A stretch of 13,796 bases of DNA from CAZYVU01 sp964651435 (GTDB taxonomy: Bacteria; Desulfobacterota; Syntrophorhabdia; Syntrophorhabdales; CAYQXL01). Within the stretch, counting starts at the first letter, position 1; each line of letters starts with the position of its first letter. The stretch is from assembly GCA_964651435.1 (NCBI GenBank), contig CAZYVU010000055.1, positions 1 to 13,796 of the forward strand, written 5' to 3'. The notes beneath the pieces are model-generated. The model ran no database searches. It was given only the letters and a program-made list of their open reading frames with translations, and was not told the origin of the DNA. Positions 1 to 6,163 of this stretch are shown one piece after another. The translations under genes and the position numbers were made by a program.

Positions 1-1
1 C

Positions 2-34
2 GGTGCCGGTGTGGTGACAGAGATTATCGAGTAA
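2..34 (+). CDS. tuf: Elongation factor Tu, C-terminal fragment (partial)
   Basis: Only the last ten codons and the TAA stop are in the window. They read GAGVVTEIIE, which is the conserved C-terminus of bacterial EF-Tu, the GTPase that delivers aminoacyl-tRNA to the ribosomal A site. The rest of the gene lies upstream of the window. Its position 12 nt before rpsJ is the usual end of the str operon (rpsL-rpsG-fusA-tuf) when that operon runs straight into the S10 operon. This supports a single long transcript entering the window. Ten residues are few, but the match to the EF-Tu tail and the context agree. Confidence 0.9.
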   Translation, partial: GAGVVTEIIE

Positions 35-46
35 GCGAGGGAGACG

Positions 47-352
47 ATGAGGCAGAAGATCAGGATATGCCTGAAAGCCTTCGATCACCGGCTGCTTGAT
101 CAGTCGGTGAAGGAAATAGTGGAGGCGGCAAAGAAGACAGGAGCGCAGGTTGTCGGTCCCGTTCCCCTTCCCACAAGGATTCGGAAATACTGCGTCCTCA
201 GATCCCCTCATATCGACAAGAAGTCGAGAGAGCAGTTCGAGGTCAGGACCCACAAGCGGCTAATGGACATCATCGATCCCACGCAGCAGACTGTGGAGGC
301 GTTGATGAAACTCGAACTGGCCGCTGGAGTCGACGTGGAGATCAAATCGTAG
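47..352 (+). CDS. rpsJ: 30S ribosomal protein S10 (NusE)
   Basis: S10 of the 30S head, 101 aa, the normal family length. The N-terminal KAFDHRLLDQS (residues 10-20), the PLPTR loop (40-44) and the RTHKRLMDI strand (67-75) are family hallmarks, and the C-terminal LAAGVDVEIKS is complete. In E. coli the same protein is NusE, which pairs with NusB in antitermination complexes; that role is known of the family and not shown here. The ATG at 47 is preceded by GAGGGAG at 37-43. The gene follows tuf by 12 nt. It is followed after only 9 nt by rplD, whereas in nearly all bacteria rplC (L3) lies here; the S10 reading frame itself shows no sign of truncation. Confidence 0.98.
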   Translation: MRQKIRICLKAFDHRLLDQSVKEIVEAAKKTGAQVVGPVPLPTRIRKYCVLRSPHIDKKSREQFEVRTHKRLMDIIDPTQQTVEALMKLELAAGVDVEIKS

Positions 353-355
353 GAG
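351..355 (+). promoter_or_regulatory. Shine-Dalgarno of rplD overlapping the rpsJ stop codon
   Basis: AGGAG begins inside the TAG stop of rpsJ (350-352) and lies 6 nt before the rplD ATG at 362. The spacing is normal. It shows that the S10-L4 junction is a working translational junction and not an obviously scrambled join, which matters because rplC is missing at exactly this point. Confidence 0.8.
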
Positions 356-361
356 TTTCTT

Positions 362-985
362 ATGGCGAAGGCAGATGTGCTTGATATGAAGGGTGAACGG
401 GTTGGCGAGGTTGAGCTTAAGGATGAGATCTTTAACGTAGAGATCAAGCCTTACCTGATTCACGATGTGATAAAGATGCAGCTCGCCAATCGTCGCAGCG
501 GTACGGCATCGACGAAGACGAGGAGCGAGGTAAGGGGCAGCGGCAAGAAAGTGTACCGCCAGAAAGGCACGGGTCGGGCCAGACACGGAAATATGAAGTC
601 GCCCACCTATCCCGGCGGAGGTGTTGCCTTCGGTCCCAAACCGAGAGACTATTCGTACAGGCTTCCGAGAAAGGTTCGAAGGGGAGCGCTGCGGTCTGCC
701 TTGACGCTGAAATATAGCGGCTCCAGCATGACGATCCTTGATAAACTTGAATTGGCCAAGATCAGCACAAAGGATTTTAGCGGCGTCATTAAGAGTCTCC
801 AGATTGCGAAGCCGCTTTTCGTCATAGCAGCACAGGACGATGTAGTTGAGCGGTCGGCAAGAAATATTCCTTACGTGAAGGTGCTGCGCGTCGAAGGGCT
901 GAATGTGTATGATGTGATGAAACACGGCCAACTCGTCTTGACTCTCGATGCCCTTCAGAAAGTCGAAGAGGTGCTGGTGCCATGA
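362..985 (+). CDS. rplD: 50S ribosomal protein L4
   Basis: L4 is an early 50S assembly protein whose extended loop lines the peptide exit tunnel at its constriction. The protein is 207 aa, the usual length. The tunnel-loop signature RQKGTGRARHG is at residues 66-76, followed by GGGVAFGP (85-92) and the RDYSYRLPRKVRR stretch (95-107). In E. coli L4 also represses its own operon through attenuation and translation; the leader needed for that would lie outside this window, so regulation cannot be judged. The start ATG at 362 has an AGGAG site overlapping the rpsJ stop. The stop TGA overlaps the rplW start in an ATGA (4 nt), implying translational coupling. Its normal upstream neighbour rplC is absent. 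Confidence 0.98.
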   Translation: MAKADVLDMKGERVGEVELKDEIFNVEIKPYLIHDVIKMQLANRRSGTASTKTRSEVRGSGKKVYRQKGTGRARHGNMKSPTYPGGGVAFGPKPRDYSYRLPRKVRRGALRSALTLKYSGSSMTILDKLELAKISTKDFSGVIKSLQIAKPLFVIAAQDDVVERSARNIPYVKVLRVEGLNVYDVMKHGQLVLTLDALQKVEEVLVP

Positions 986-1269
986 ACGAGTACGAGATTG
1001 TAAGAAGGCCGATCATTACGGAAAAGAGCTCGCTCCTGAAGGAGTCCGGCAACCAGTACGTTTTCGAGGTTCGTCGGGACGCCAACAAGATTGAGATCAG
1101 AAAGGCCGTGGAGAAACTCTTCAAGGTAAAGGTGCTCTCGGTGGCGGTTGCGAACATGGAGGGCAAGAAGAAGCGGCTGGGTAGGTTTGCGGGCAAAAAG
1201 TCGGACTGGAAGAAGGCTGTTGTGAAGCTCAGTCCCAAGGACAAAATTACCATATTCGAGGGTGCATAA
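982..1269 (+). CDS. rplW: 50S ribosomal protein L23
   Basis: L23 sits at the peptide exit site and is the docking point for trigger factor and SRP. At 95 aa it has the normal length. The N-terminal RRPIITEKS (residues 8-16) is the family signature; Glu14 aligns with E. coli Glu18, the known trigger factor contact. The central KLFKVKVLSVAV and the basic GRFAGKKSDWKKAVVKL segment match the tunnel-side loop and final strand of the family. The gene starts within the stop of rplD (ATGA overlap) and its TAA shares one base with the rplB ATG (TAATG), so all three are probably translationally coupled. Confidence 0.98.
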   Translation: MNEYEIVRRPIITEKSSLLKESGNQYVFEVRRDANKIEIRKAVEKLFKVKVLSVAVANMEGKKKRLGRFAGKKSDWKKAVVKLSPKDKITIFEGA

Positions 1270-2096
1270 TGGGAGTCAGGGAATTTAAGCCCACGTCGCC
1301 CGGGAGAAGGTTTAGCAGCGGCCTGACCTTTGAGGAGATCACGAAGAGCAAGCCCGAAAGATCCCTCCTGGGAAAGGTCAAAAAGACCGGCGGCAGAAAC
1401 AACTTCGGAAGAATCACCACCCGTCATATAGGCGGGGGACACAAGAGAAAATACCGCGTCATCGATTTCAAGCGCGATAAGGTAGATGTGCCGGGTAAGG
1501 TTGTCGGCATCGAATATGATCCGAACCGGTCGGCAAATATTGCGCTCATCTCCTATGCCGACGGTGAGAAGCGGTACATCCTCGCCCCGCTGGGAATGAA
1601 GGTGGGAGAGATCATCGTCTCCAGCCGAAAGCCCGACATTGAAATCAAGGAGGGCAACGCCCTTCCGCTGAAGAATATACCTGTCGGCACCTTCGTGCAC
1701 AACGTGGAATTGAAGCTCGGCAAGGGCGGCCAGATGGCCAGGAGTGCCGGTAGCTACGCCCAGCTTCTGGCGAAGGAGGGCAGCTATGGACACATGCGTC
1801 TTCCGTCGGGCGAAGTGCGACTCGTTTATCTTGCTTGTATGGCAACGATAGGCCAGGTGGGCAACATAGATCACGAGAACATTACCGTCGGCAAGGCCGG
1901 CAAGTCGCGGTGGCTGGGCATCCGGCCGACCGTTCGGGGAACGGCTATGAACCCCGTTGACCACCCTCTCGGTGGTGGTGAGGGCCGGTCCAAGGGCGGC
2001 AGGCACCCTTGCTCTCCCTGGGGCCAGTTGGCCAAGGGGCAGAAGACAAGGAAGAACAAGAGAACGCAGAAATTTATCGTTAAGCATAGAGATTAG
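1269..2096 (+). CDS. rplB: 50S ribosomal protein L2
   Basis: L2 is a primary 23S rRNA binding protein near the peptidyl transferase centre and is needed for subunit joining. Length is 275 aa, typical. Visible hallmarks are KPTSPGRR at the N-terminus, GGRNNFGRITTRHIGGGHKRKYR in the OB-fold region, EYDPNRSANIAL, the IPVGTFVHNVE segment and the C-terminal MNPVDHP..GGGEGR loop. The His at residue 232 corresponds to the E. coli His229 (mature numbering) implicated in activity and is kept. Two residues on, Leu234 replaces a His found in E. coli. The ATG shares one base with the rplW stop. The next gene, rpsS, has its AGGAGG overlapping the rplB stop. Confidence 0.98.
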   Translation: MGVREFKPTSPGRRFSSGLTFEEITKSKPERSLLGKVKKTGGRNNFGRITTRHIGGGHKRKYRVIDFKRDKVDVPGKVVGIEYDPNRSANIALISYADGEKRYILAPLGMKVGEIIVSSRKPDIEIKEGNALPLKNIPVGTFVHNVELKLGKGGQMARSAGSYAQLLAKEGSYGHMRLPSGEVRLVYLACMATIGQVGNIDHENITVGKAGKSRWLGIRPTVRGTAMNPVDHPLGGGEGRSKGGRHPCSPWGQLAKGQKTRKNKRTQKFIVKHRD

Positions 2097-2107
2097 GAGG
2101 TAGGCTT

Positions 2108-2398
2108 GTGGCAAGGTCTCTGAGCAAAGGTCCGTTTGTAGATGGGAAGCTGCAGAAAAAGGTTGAAGAGGTAAAGGAGACGAAGAGCTCGAAAGTGATC
2201 AAGACGTGGTCTCGGCGCTCCACCATCACGCCTGATTTTATCGGTGTCACCTTTGCGGTGCATAACGGCAAGAAATTTATCCCCATTTTCGTCACGGAAG
2301 AGATGGTTGGTCACAAGCTTGGCGAATTTGCCCCGACCAGGACGTTTCACAGCCATTCGGGGGATCGAAAGTCGAAAGTAGCAAAGAGGAAGGATTAG
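2108..2398 (+). CDS. rpsS: 30S ribosomal protein S19
   Basis: S19 lies in the 30S head, near the A-site tRNA and bridge to the 50S, beside S13. The 96 aa protein has the family signature MARSLSKGPFVDGKL at the start, the TWSRRSTITPDFIG core and the EEMVGHKLGEFAPTRTF motif, followed by a basic tail. The start is a GTG at 2108. It is chosen because AGGAGG at 2095-2100 lies 7 nt upstream and because the resulting N-terminus matches the family exactly. It is followed by rplV after 5 nt, and the rplV ribosome binding site overlaps its stop. Confidence 0.98.
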   Translation: MARSLSKGPFVDGKLQKKVEEVKETKSSKVIKTWSRRSTITPDFIGVTFAVHNGKKFIPIFVTEEMVGHKLGEFAPTRTFHSHSGDRKSKVAKRKD

Positions 2399-2403
2399 GA
2401 GCC

Positions 2404-2736
2404 ATGGAAGTCAAGGCAAAAGCACGAATGATTAGAATATCGCCGAGGAAGGTGCGCCTCGTCGGCGACGCCATCAAGAAGAGAAACGTGAACGAGGCCA
2501 TGGGCATGCTGCTTTTCATGCCACAGAAGGCCTCGTTTATCCTGAAGAAGCTCCTGGACAGCGCAATAGCCAACGCCCGCCAGAAGAAGTATATCGACGT
2601 CGATAATCTGTATGTAAAAAATGTTGTAGTCGACGAGGCCATGGCGATGAAACGGTTTATTCCCAGGGCCATGGGCAGAGGTACGAAGATACGGAAGAGA
2701 ACGAGCCACATCACGTTGGTTCTCGACGAATCATAA
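2404..2736 (+). CDS. rplV: 50S ribosomal protein L22
   Basis: L22 spans the 50S subunit and its long beta hairpin forms, with L4, the constriction of the exit tunnel. The protein is 110 aa, a normal length. The N-terminal RMIRISPRKVRLV (residues 8-20) and the SAIANA segment (53-58) are characteristic. The hairpin runs from about 80 to 107, with the basic tip RAMGRGTKIRKRTSHI (88-103). Changes in this hairpin give macrolide resistance in other bacteria; nothing here looks altered. The ATG at 2404 follows rpsS by 5 nt, with AGGAG at 2396-2401 overlapping the rpsS stop. The gene lies in the standard order between S19 and S3. Confidence 0.98.
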   Translation: MEVKAKARMIRISPRKVRLVGDAIKKRNVNEAMGMLLFMPQKASFILKKLLDSAIANARQKKYIDVDNLYVKNVVVDEAMAMKRFIPRAMGRGTKIRKRTSHITLVLDES

Positions 2737-2748
2737 TCTGGAGGATAG

Positions 2749-3393
2749 ATGGGTCAGAAGACTAATCCGGTAGGCTTTAGGCTTGGGGTGATCAAAACCT
2801 GGGATTCCCGGTGGTTCGCTTCGCAGAACTACGCAAAGTTCCTGCACGAGGACGTGAAGATTAAGAACTTTCTCAAGAACAGGCTTACCCAGGCGGGCGT
2901 GTCGAAGATAGAGATAGAGCGGGCGGCCAATAAGGACAAGCGGGTGAAGGTCAACATCCATACGTCAAGGCCCGGGCTCGTCATCGGCCGGAAAGGGGCG
3001 GAGGTCGAGAGCCTGAAAAGGGAACTGCAGGCCATGACGGATAAGGAAGTTATCCTCAACATCACCGAGGTAAAGCGACCGGAAACAAACGCCCAGCTTG
3101 TAGCTGAGAACATAGCCACGCAGCTTGAGCGCCGGGTCTCCTTCAGAAGGGCCATGAAGCGGAACGTTTCGCAGGCCCTCAAGTTTGGAGCTAAGGGAAT
3201 CAAGGCCATGTGCGCCGGCCGGCTTGCCGGTGCGGAGATGGCGCGCACGGAGTGGTACCGCGAGGGCAGGGTGCCGTTGCAGACCCTTCGGGCAGACATA
3301 GATTACGGACTCGCCGTTGCCAGGACGAAGTATGGCGTCATAGGCATCAAAGTATGGATATTCAAGGGTGAGGTCTATCAGGAGGCAGTGTAA
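2749..3393 (+). CDS. rpsC: 30S ribosomal protein S3
   Basis: S3 lies at the mRNA entry channel of the 30S subunit and has helicase-related functions with S4 and S5. The protein is 214 aa, within the family range. It starts with MGQKTNPVGFRLG, the universal N-terminus, and carries a type II KH domain with the RNA-binding GRKG loop at residues 80-83. The C-terminal domain includes MKRNVSQALKFGAKGIK and the basic GRLAGAEMARTEWYREGRVPLQTLRADIDYG segments. The ATG at 2749 is preceded by GGAGGA. The TAA stop shares one base with the ATG of rplP (TAATG), suggesting coupled translation. Confidence 0.98.
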   Translation: MGQKTNPVGFRLGVIKTWDSRWFASQNYAKFLHEDVKIKNFLKNRLTQAGVSKIEIERAANKDKRVKVNIHTSRPGLVIGRKGAEVESLKRELQAMTDKEVILNITEVKRPETNAQLVAENIATQLERRVSFRRAMKRNVSQALKFGAKGIKAMCAGRLAGAEMARTEWYREGRVPLQTLRADIDYGLAVARTKYGVIGIKVWIFKGEVYQEAV

Positions 3394-3809
3394 TGCTTGC
3401 GCCAAAGAGGGTTCGATATAGAAAACAGCAGAAGGGCAGCATGGGCGGGTACTCCCGCCGGGGCAACGAAGTGAGCTTTGGGGATTTCGGACTCCAGGCC
3501 CTCGCTCCCGGGTGGCTTACGTCCAGGCAGATTGAGGCTGCTCGAATCGCCCTGACGCGGTATATACGGAGAACGGGAAAGGTGTGGATTCGTATCTTTC
3601 CGGACAAACCGATTACAAAGAAACCGGCCGAGACGAGGATGGGCAAGGGCAAGGGGCCGAACGAGGGCTGGGTGGCCGTCGTAAAGCCGGGCCGCGTGCT
3701 CTACGAGATTAAGGGCGTTCCCGAGGATAAGGCGCGCGAGGCACTGAGAATCGCGGCACACAAGCTGCCCATCGAAACCAGGTTCGTTATGAGAAGTGAG
3801 GAGCAATGA
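3393..3809 (+). CDS. rplP: 50S ribosomal protein L16
   Basis: L16 organises the A-site tRNA region of the 50S subunit. At 138 aa it has the expected length. It begins MLAPKRVRYRKQQKG and contains FGLQALAPGWLTSRQIEAARIA and the FPDKPITKKPAETRMGKGKG motif. Arg82 in RMGKGKG aligns with E. coli Arg81, which is hydroxylated there by YcfD/RoxA; no such enzyme is in this window. The start overlaps the rpsC stop by one base. The last four bases are shared with rpmC (ATGA), so S3, L16 and L29 form a tightly coupled set. Confidence 0.98.
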   Translation: MLAPKRVRYRKQQKGSMGGYSRRGNEVSFGDFGLQALAPGWLTSRQIEAARIALTRYIRRTGKVWIRIFPDKPITKKPAETRMGKGKGPNEGWVAVVKPGRVLYEIKGVPEDKAREALRIAAHKLPIETRFVMRSEEQ

Positions 3810-4006
3810 AGGCGAAAGAACTGAAGGAGCTCACCAAAGAGGAACTGCTTAAGAAGATGAGAGACTTTAAGGAAGAACTGTTCAATCTGCGGTTCCAGCA
3901 TTCCACAGGCCAGCTTGACAATACGGGTCGTCTCAGGCTTTTGAAGCTCGATATAGCCCGGATAGAAACCGTACTGAGTGCAAGGCGCATAGAGGAGAAG
4001 AGATAA
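3806..4006 (+). CDS. rpmC: 50S ribosomal protein L29
   Basis: L29 is a small helical hairpin protein next to L23 at the peptide exit site. The 66 aa product has the family pattern: KELKELTKEELLKKM for the first helix, FKEELFNLRFQHSTGQLDNT at the turn, and a second helix ending in the ARIETVLSARR stretch. It starts in the rplP stop (ATGA overlap of 4 nt), the typical arrangement for a reinitiating or coupled small gene. It ends 2 nt before rpsQ. No oddities are seen. Confidence 0.97.
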   Translation: MKAKELKELTKEELLKKMRDFKEELFNLRFQHSTGQLDNTGRLRLLKLDIARIETVLSARRIEEKR

Positions 4007-4008
4007 CG

Positions 4009-4323
4009 ATGGAACCGAGTCGAGCTCTGGCAAGAAAGAAGATCGTGGGGGTCGTCGTAAGCGACCGCATGGATAAGACAGTTGTCGTTGAAGTGGAGAA
4101 GATATCGAAGCACAGGCAGTATAAGAAGTACGTGCGGACGAAGAAGCGGTATAAGGCCCACGACGAAGAGAACAGGTGCAAGGCCGGTGACCGCGTGCTT
4201 ATCCTGGAGACGAAGCCTCTGAGCAAGGAGAAGCGCTGGGTCGTAAAGGAGATCGTGAAGCAGCGATCGTTGTTGGTTCAGGAAGAGGTAAGGGACGATG
4301 ATACAGATAAGGTCGAAGCTTGA
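4009..4323 (+). CDS. rpsQ: 30S ribosomal protein S17 with a C-terminal extension
   Basis: S17 is an OB-fold primary 16S rRNA binder at the 30S body. The core is clear: GVVVSDRMDKTVVVEVE (residues about 14-30), the YKKYVRTKKRYKAHDE segment, and the final strand ETKPLSKEKRWVVKEIV. The protein is 104 aa, about 20 longer than E. coli S17 (84 aa). The extra C-terminal residues end with the acidic stretch DDDTDKVEA. The last 26 nt of the gene overlap the start of rplN in a different frame, so the tail is partly encoded by the L14 start region. The ATG at 4009 follows the rpmC stop by 2 nt, with GAGGAGA at 3991-3997 as a plausible ribosome binding site. Confidence 0.97.
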   Translation: MEPSRALARKKIVGVVVSDRMDKTVVVEVEKISKHRQYKKYVRTKKRYKAHDEENRCKAGDRVLILETKPLSKEKRWVVKEIVKQRSLLVQEEVRDDDTDKVEA

Positions 4324-4666
4324 GGTAGCCGATAACTCGGGGGCCAAGAAACTTGGATGCATAAAGGTTCTTGGCGGTTCGAAAAAGAGGTATGGTACGG
4401 TAGGCGATATCATCGTGGCTGCCGTGAAGGAAGTTATACCGAACTCGAAGGTCAAGAAGGGCGAGGTCGTCAAGGCGGTTATCGTGAGAACCAAGAAGGA
4501 GATTCGCCGGCCCGACGGGTCCTACGTCAAGTTCGACGACAACTCGGCGGTTATCATTAATCAGTATAATGAGCCCGTGGGTACGCGCATATTCGGACCC
4601 GTGGCCAGAGAATTGAGGGCCAAGAAGTTCATGAAGATTGTCTCCCTGGCCCCGGAAGTGGTGTGA
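4298..4666 (+). CDS. rplN: 50S ribosomal protein L14
   Basis: L14 sits at the subunit interface and is the target of the silencing factor RsfS in other bacteria. The 122 aa protein has the normal length. It begins MIQIRSKLEVADNSGAKKLG, which matches the family N-terminus and fixes the start at 4298. The L14 signature follows with CIKVLGGSKKRYGTVGDII, then VRTKKEIRRPDGSYVKFDDN and the end GPVARELRAKKFMKIVSLAPEVV. GGAAGAGGTAAGGG at 4281-4294 lies just upstream, inside rpsQ. The gene overlaps rpsQ by 26 nt in another frame. The rplX Shine-Dalgarno overlaps its stop codon. Confidence 0.98.
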   Translation: MIQIRSKLEVADNSGAKKLGCIKVLGGSKKRYGTVGDIIVAAVKEVIPNSKVKKGEVVKAVIVRTKKEIRRPDGSYVKFDDNSAVIINQYNEPVGTRIFGPVARELRAKKFMKIVSLAPEVV

Positions 4667-4673
4667 GGACGAG

Positions 4674-4997
4674 ATGGAAAAGACGTACCACGTGAAGAAG
4701 AATGATACCGTAATGGTCATAGCGGGAAAGGACAAGGGAAAGTCCGGGAAGGTCCTGAATATCGTAAAGAAGAAGGACCGGGTCATCGTGGAGAAGGTCA
4801 ACATTATCAAGCGGCATGTCCGCCCGACCCAGAAGGCGAAGGGCGGCATCATGGAGAGAGAGGCACCCATTCATGTGTCGAATGTGATGATCTACTGCGA
4901 GAAATGTTCCAAGCCCGTTCGGGTCGGCCGAAAAGTCCTCGAAGATGATCGTAAGGTGCGATACTGCAAGCGCTGCAACGAGATCATAGATAAGTAG
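4674..4997 (+). CDS. rplX: 50S ribosomal protein L24 (zinc-ribbon form)
   Basis: L24 is an assembly initiator protein of the 50S subunit. From the ATG at 4674 the product is 107 aa. The KOW motif region VKKNDTVMVIAGKDKGKSGKV (about 7-27) and NIIKRHVRPTQKAKGGIMEREAPIHVSNVMI are classical. The C-terminal part has two CxxC pairs, Cys75/Cys78 and Cys98/Cys101, a zinc-ribbon type seen in many bacteria and lost in others such as E. coli. The frame is open further upstream to 4638, inside rplN, but 4674 is preferred because GAGGA at 4665-4669 precedes it and because the N-terminus then matches the family. Confidence 0.96.
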   Translation: MEKTYHVKKNDTVMVIAGKDKGKSGKVLNIVKKKDRVIVEKVNIIKRHVRPTQKAKGGIMEREAPIHVSNVMIYCEKCSKPVRVGRKVLEDDRKVRYCKRCNEIIDK

Positions 4998-5001
4998 GAG
5001 G
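4996..5001 (+). promoter_or_regulatory. Shine-Dalgarno that selects the TTG start of rplE
   Basis: A perfect AGGAGG overlaps the rplX stop and lies 6 nt before the TTG at 5008. An ATG at 5003 is only 1 nt from it and meets a stop after two codons, so it cannot start L5. The position of this site, together with the protein N-terminus, supports TTG initiation. Confidence 0.75.
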
Positions 5002-5007
5002 CATGGG

Positions 5008-5550
5008 TTGAAGACGGCGTTCATGGATTTCTATGAAAATGAAGTTAAACCGGCCCTAATGCGGAGGTTTCAATACGGTAACGTGATGCAGGTGCCGAAG
5101 ATCGATAAGATCGTCGTCAACATAGGCATGGGAGAGGCGATCCAGAACATCAAGGCCTTAGATGCGGCATCGGGCGATATAGTGCTTATTACGGGCCAGA
5201 AGCCCGTCATCACAAAGGCGCGGAAGTCGATAGCCTCGTTCAAGCTCCGGGAAGGAATGCCCATCGGAGTGATGGTTACGTTGCGCAGAGACCGGATGTA
5301 TGCCTTCCTGGAGAAGCTCGTCCGCGTGGTGCTTCCCCGCGTTAGGGACTTTAAGGGCGTGTCGCCGAAATCCTTCGACGGCAGGGGTAACTACACCCTC
5401 GGGTTGCGTGAGCAGATTATCTTTCCGGAGATTGATTACGACAAGATCGATAGGGTGAGGGGCATGAACATTACGATCACCTCGACAGCAAAGACTGACG
5501 AGGAAGCCTTTGAGTTGCTGAAACTTATGGGCATGCCGTTCCGCAAATGA
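5008..5550 (+). CDS. rplE: 50S ribosomal protein L5
   Basis: L5 binds 5S rRNA in the central protuberance and contacts the P-site tRNA and S13. The product is 180 aa, the normal length. The family signature NVMQVPKIDKIVVNIGMGEA (residues about 25-44), the TGQKPVITKARKSIASFKLREG block (62-83), the RVRDFKGVSPKSFDGRGNYTLG segment and the C-terminal GMNITITSTAKTDEEAFELL are all present. The start is TTG at 5008, chosen from the AGGAGG 6 nt upstream. An in-frame ATG at 5023 would remove five residues and is a weaker alternative. It is followed by rpsN after 11 nt. Confidence 0.97.
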   Translation: MKTAFMDFYENEVKPALMRRFQYGNVMQVPKIDKIVVNIGMGEAIQNIKALDAASGDIVLITGQKPVITKARKSIASFKLREGMPIGVMVTLRRDRMYAFLEKLVRVVLPRVRDFKGVSPKSFDGRGNYTLGLREQIIFPEIDYDKIDRVRGMNITITSTAKTDEEAFELLKLMGMPFRK

Positions 5551-5561
5551 TGGAGGAGTAG

Positions 5562-5747
5562 ATGGCGCGAAAAGCGATGATGGAAAAGGCGGCCAAAACG
5601 CCGAAGTTCAAAGTGAGATCGAGAAACAGGTGCCTCATTTGCGGGCGACCGAGAGGCTTCATGGGTAAGTTTCAGATGTGCCGGATTTGCTTTCGGTCCC
5701 TTTCCCTTAAGGGAGCAATACCCGGCGTGATCAAGTCAAGCTGGTGA
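5562..5747 (+). CDS. rpsN: 30S ribosomal protein S14, zinc-binding type Z
   Basis: S14 lies in the 30S head. This is the short 61 aa form, as opposed to the roughly 100 aa zinc-free form of E. coli. Four zinc ligands are visible as CLIC (Cys24, Cys27) and CRIC (Cys40, Cys43). The family segment RNRCLICGRPRGF and the end GAIPGVIKSSW are typical; the usual KKASW end is KSSW here. The ATG at 5562 is preceded by GGAGGAG and follows rplE by 11 nt. Its place between L5 and S8 is standard. Confidence 0.98.
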   Translation: MARKAMMEKAAKTPKFKVRSRNRCLICGRPRGFMGKFQMCRICFRSLSLKGAIPGVIKSSW

Positions 5748-5756
5748 GGTGAGTAC

Positions 5757-6155
5757 ATGGGAATGACAGATCCGATTGCTGATATGCTGACACGAATCCG
5801 TAACGCCATCACGGCCAGGCACGAATCGACGGATGTGCCCTATTCGAACATCAAATTCAGCATCGCGAAGATACTTAAGGACGAGGGATACATCAGAAAC
5901 TATAAGGTCTTTGTAGATGAGTCACGGAAGAAGTTTCTCAAGGTGTACATCAGCTACGACCAGCAGAGCAAAAGTGTCATTACCGGGCTTAGAAGGGTTA
6001 GCAAGCCGGGCCGGAGGGTCTACGTAAAGGTAGACGATGTGACGAAGAGGAACCGTTTGAGCACTGTCATACTCTCCACGTCGAAGGGGCTTATGACGGA
6101 TACAAACGCGAGAAAAAACAACGTGGGAGGAGAACCTCTCCTGATGGTCTGGTGA
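5757..6155 (+). CDS. rpsH: 30S ribosomal protein S8
   Basis: S8 binds the central domain of 16S rRNA and is needed for platform assembly. In E. coli it also represses the spc operon by binding an S8-like site near rplE; I could not recognise such a site here by eye. The 132 aa protein opens with the signature MGMTDPIADMLTRIRN and has GLRRVSKPGRRVYVK in the middle. Its C-terminal STSKGLMTDTNARKNNVGGE matches the RNA-binding end of the family, closing with PLLMVW. The ATG at 5757 follows GAGGTGAG at 5745-5752. An internal ATG two codons later is less likely given the spacing. Confidence 0.98.
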   Translation: MGMTDPIADMLTRIRNAITARHESTDVPYSNIKFSIAKILKDEGYIRNYKVFVDESRKKFLKVYISYDQQSKSVITGLRRVSKPGRRVYVKVDDVTKRNRLSTVILSTSKGLMTDTNARKNNVGGEPLLMVW

Positions 6156-6163
6156 GGTGAGCT

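Noticed and set aside
822..2114. 430-codon open frame on the minus strand across rplD, rplW and rplB
   Set aside because: It is antisense to three well conserved ribosomal genes. Its translation shows no family features and it has no convincing start context. Long antisense frames arise from the codon bias of highly expressed genes.
4638..4673. Upstream in-frame start for rplX inside rplN
   Set aside because: It would add 12 residues unlike any L24 N-terminus, while ATG 4674 has its own ribosome binding site and a matching N-terminus.
4199..4870. 223-codon minus-strand frame opposite rpsQ, rplN and rplX, and a similar one at 260-931 opposite rpsJ and rplD
   Set aside because: These are shadows of conserved genes in another frame, with no recognisable domains and no ribosome binding site of note.
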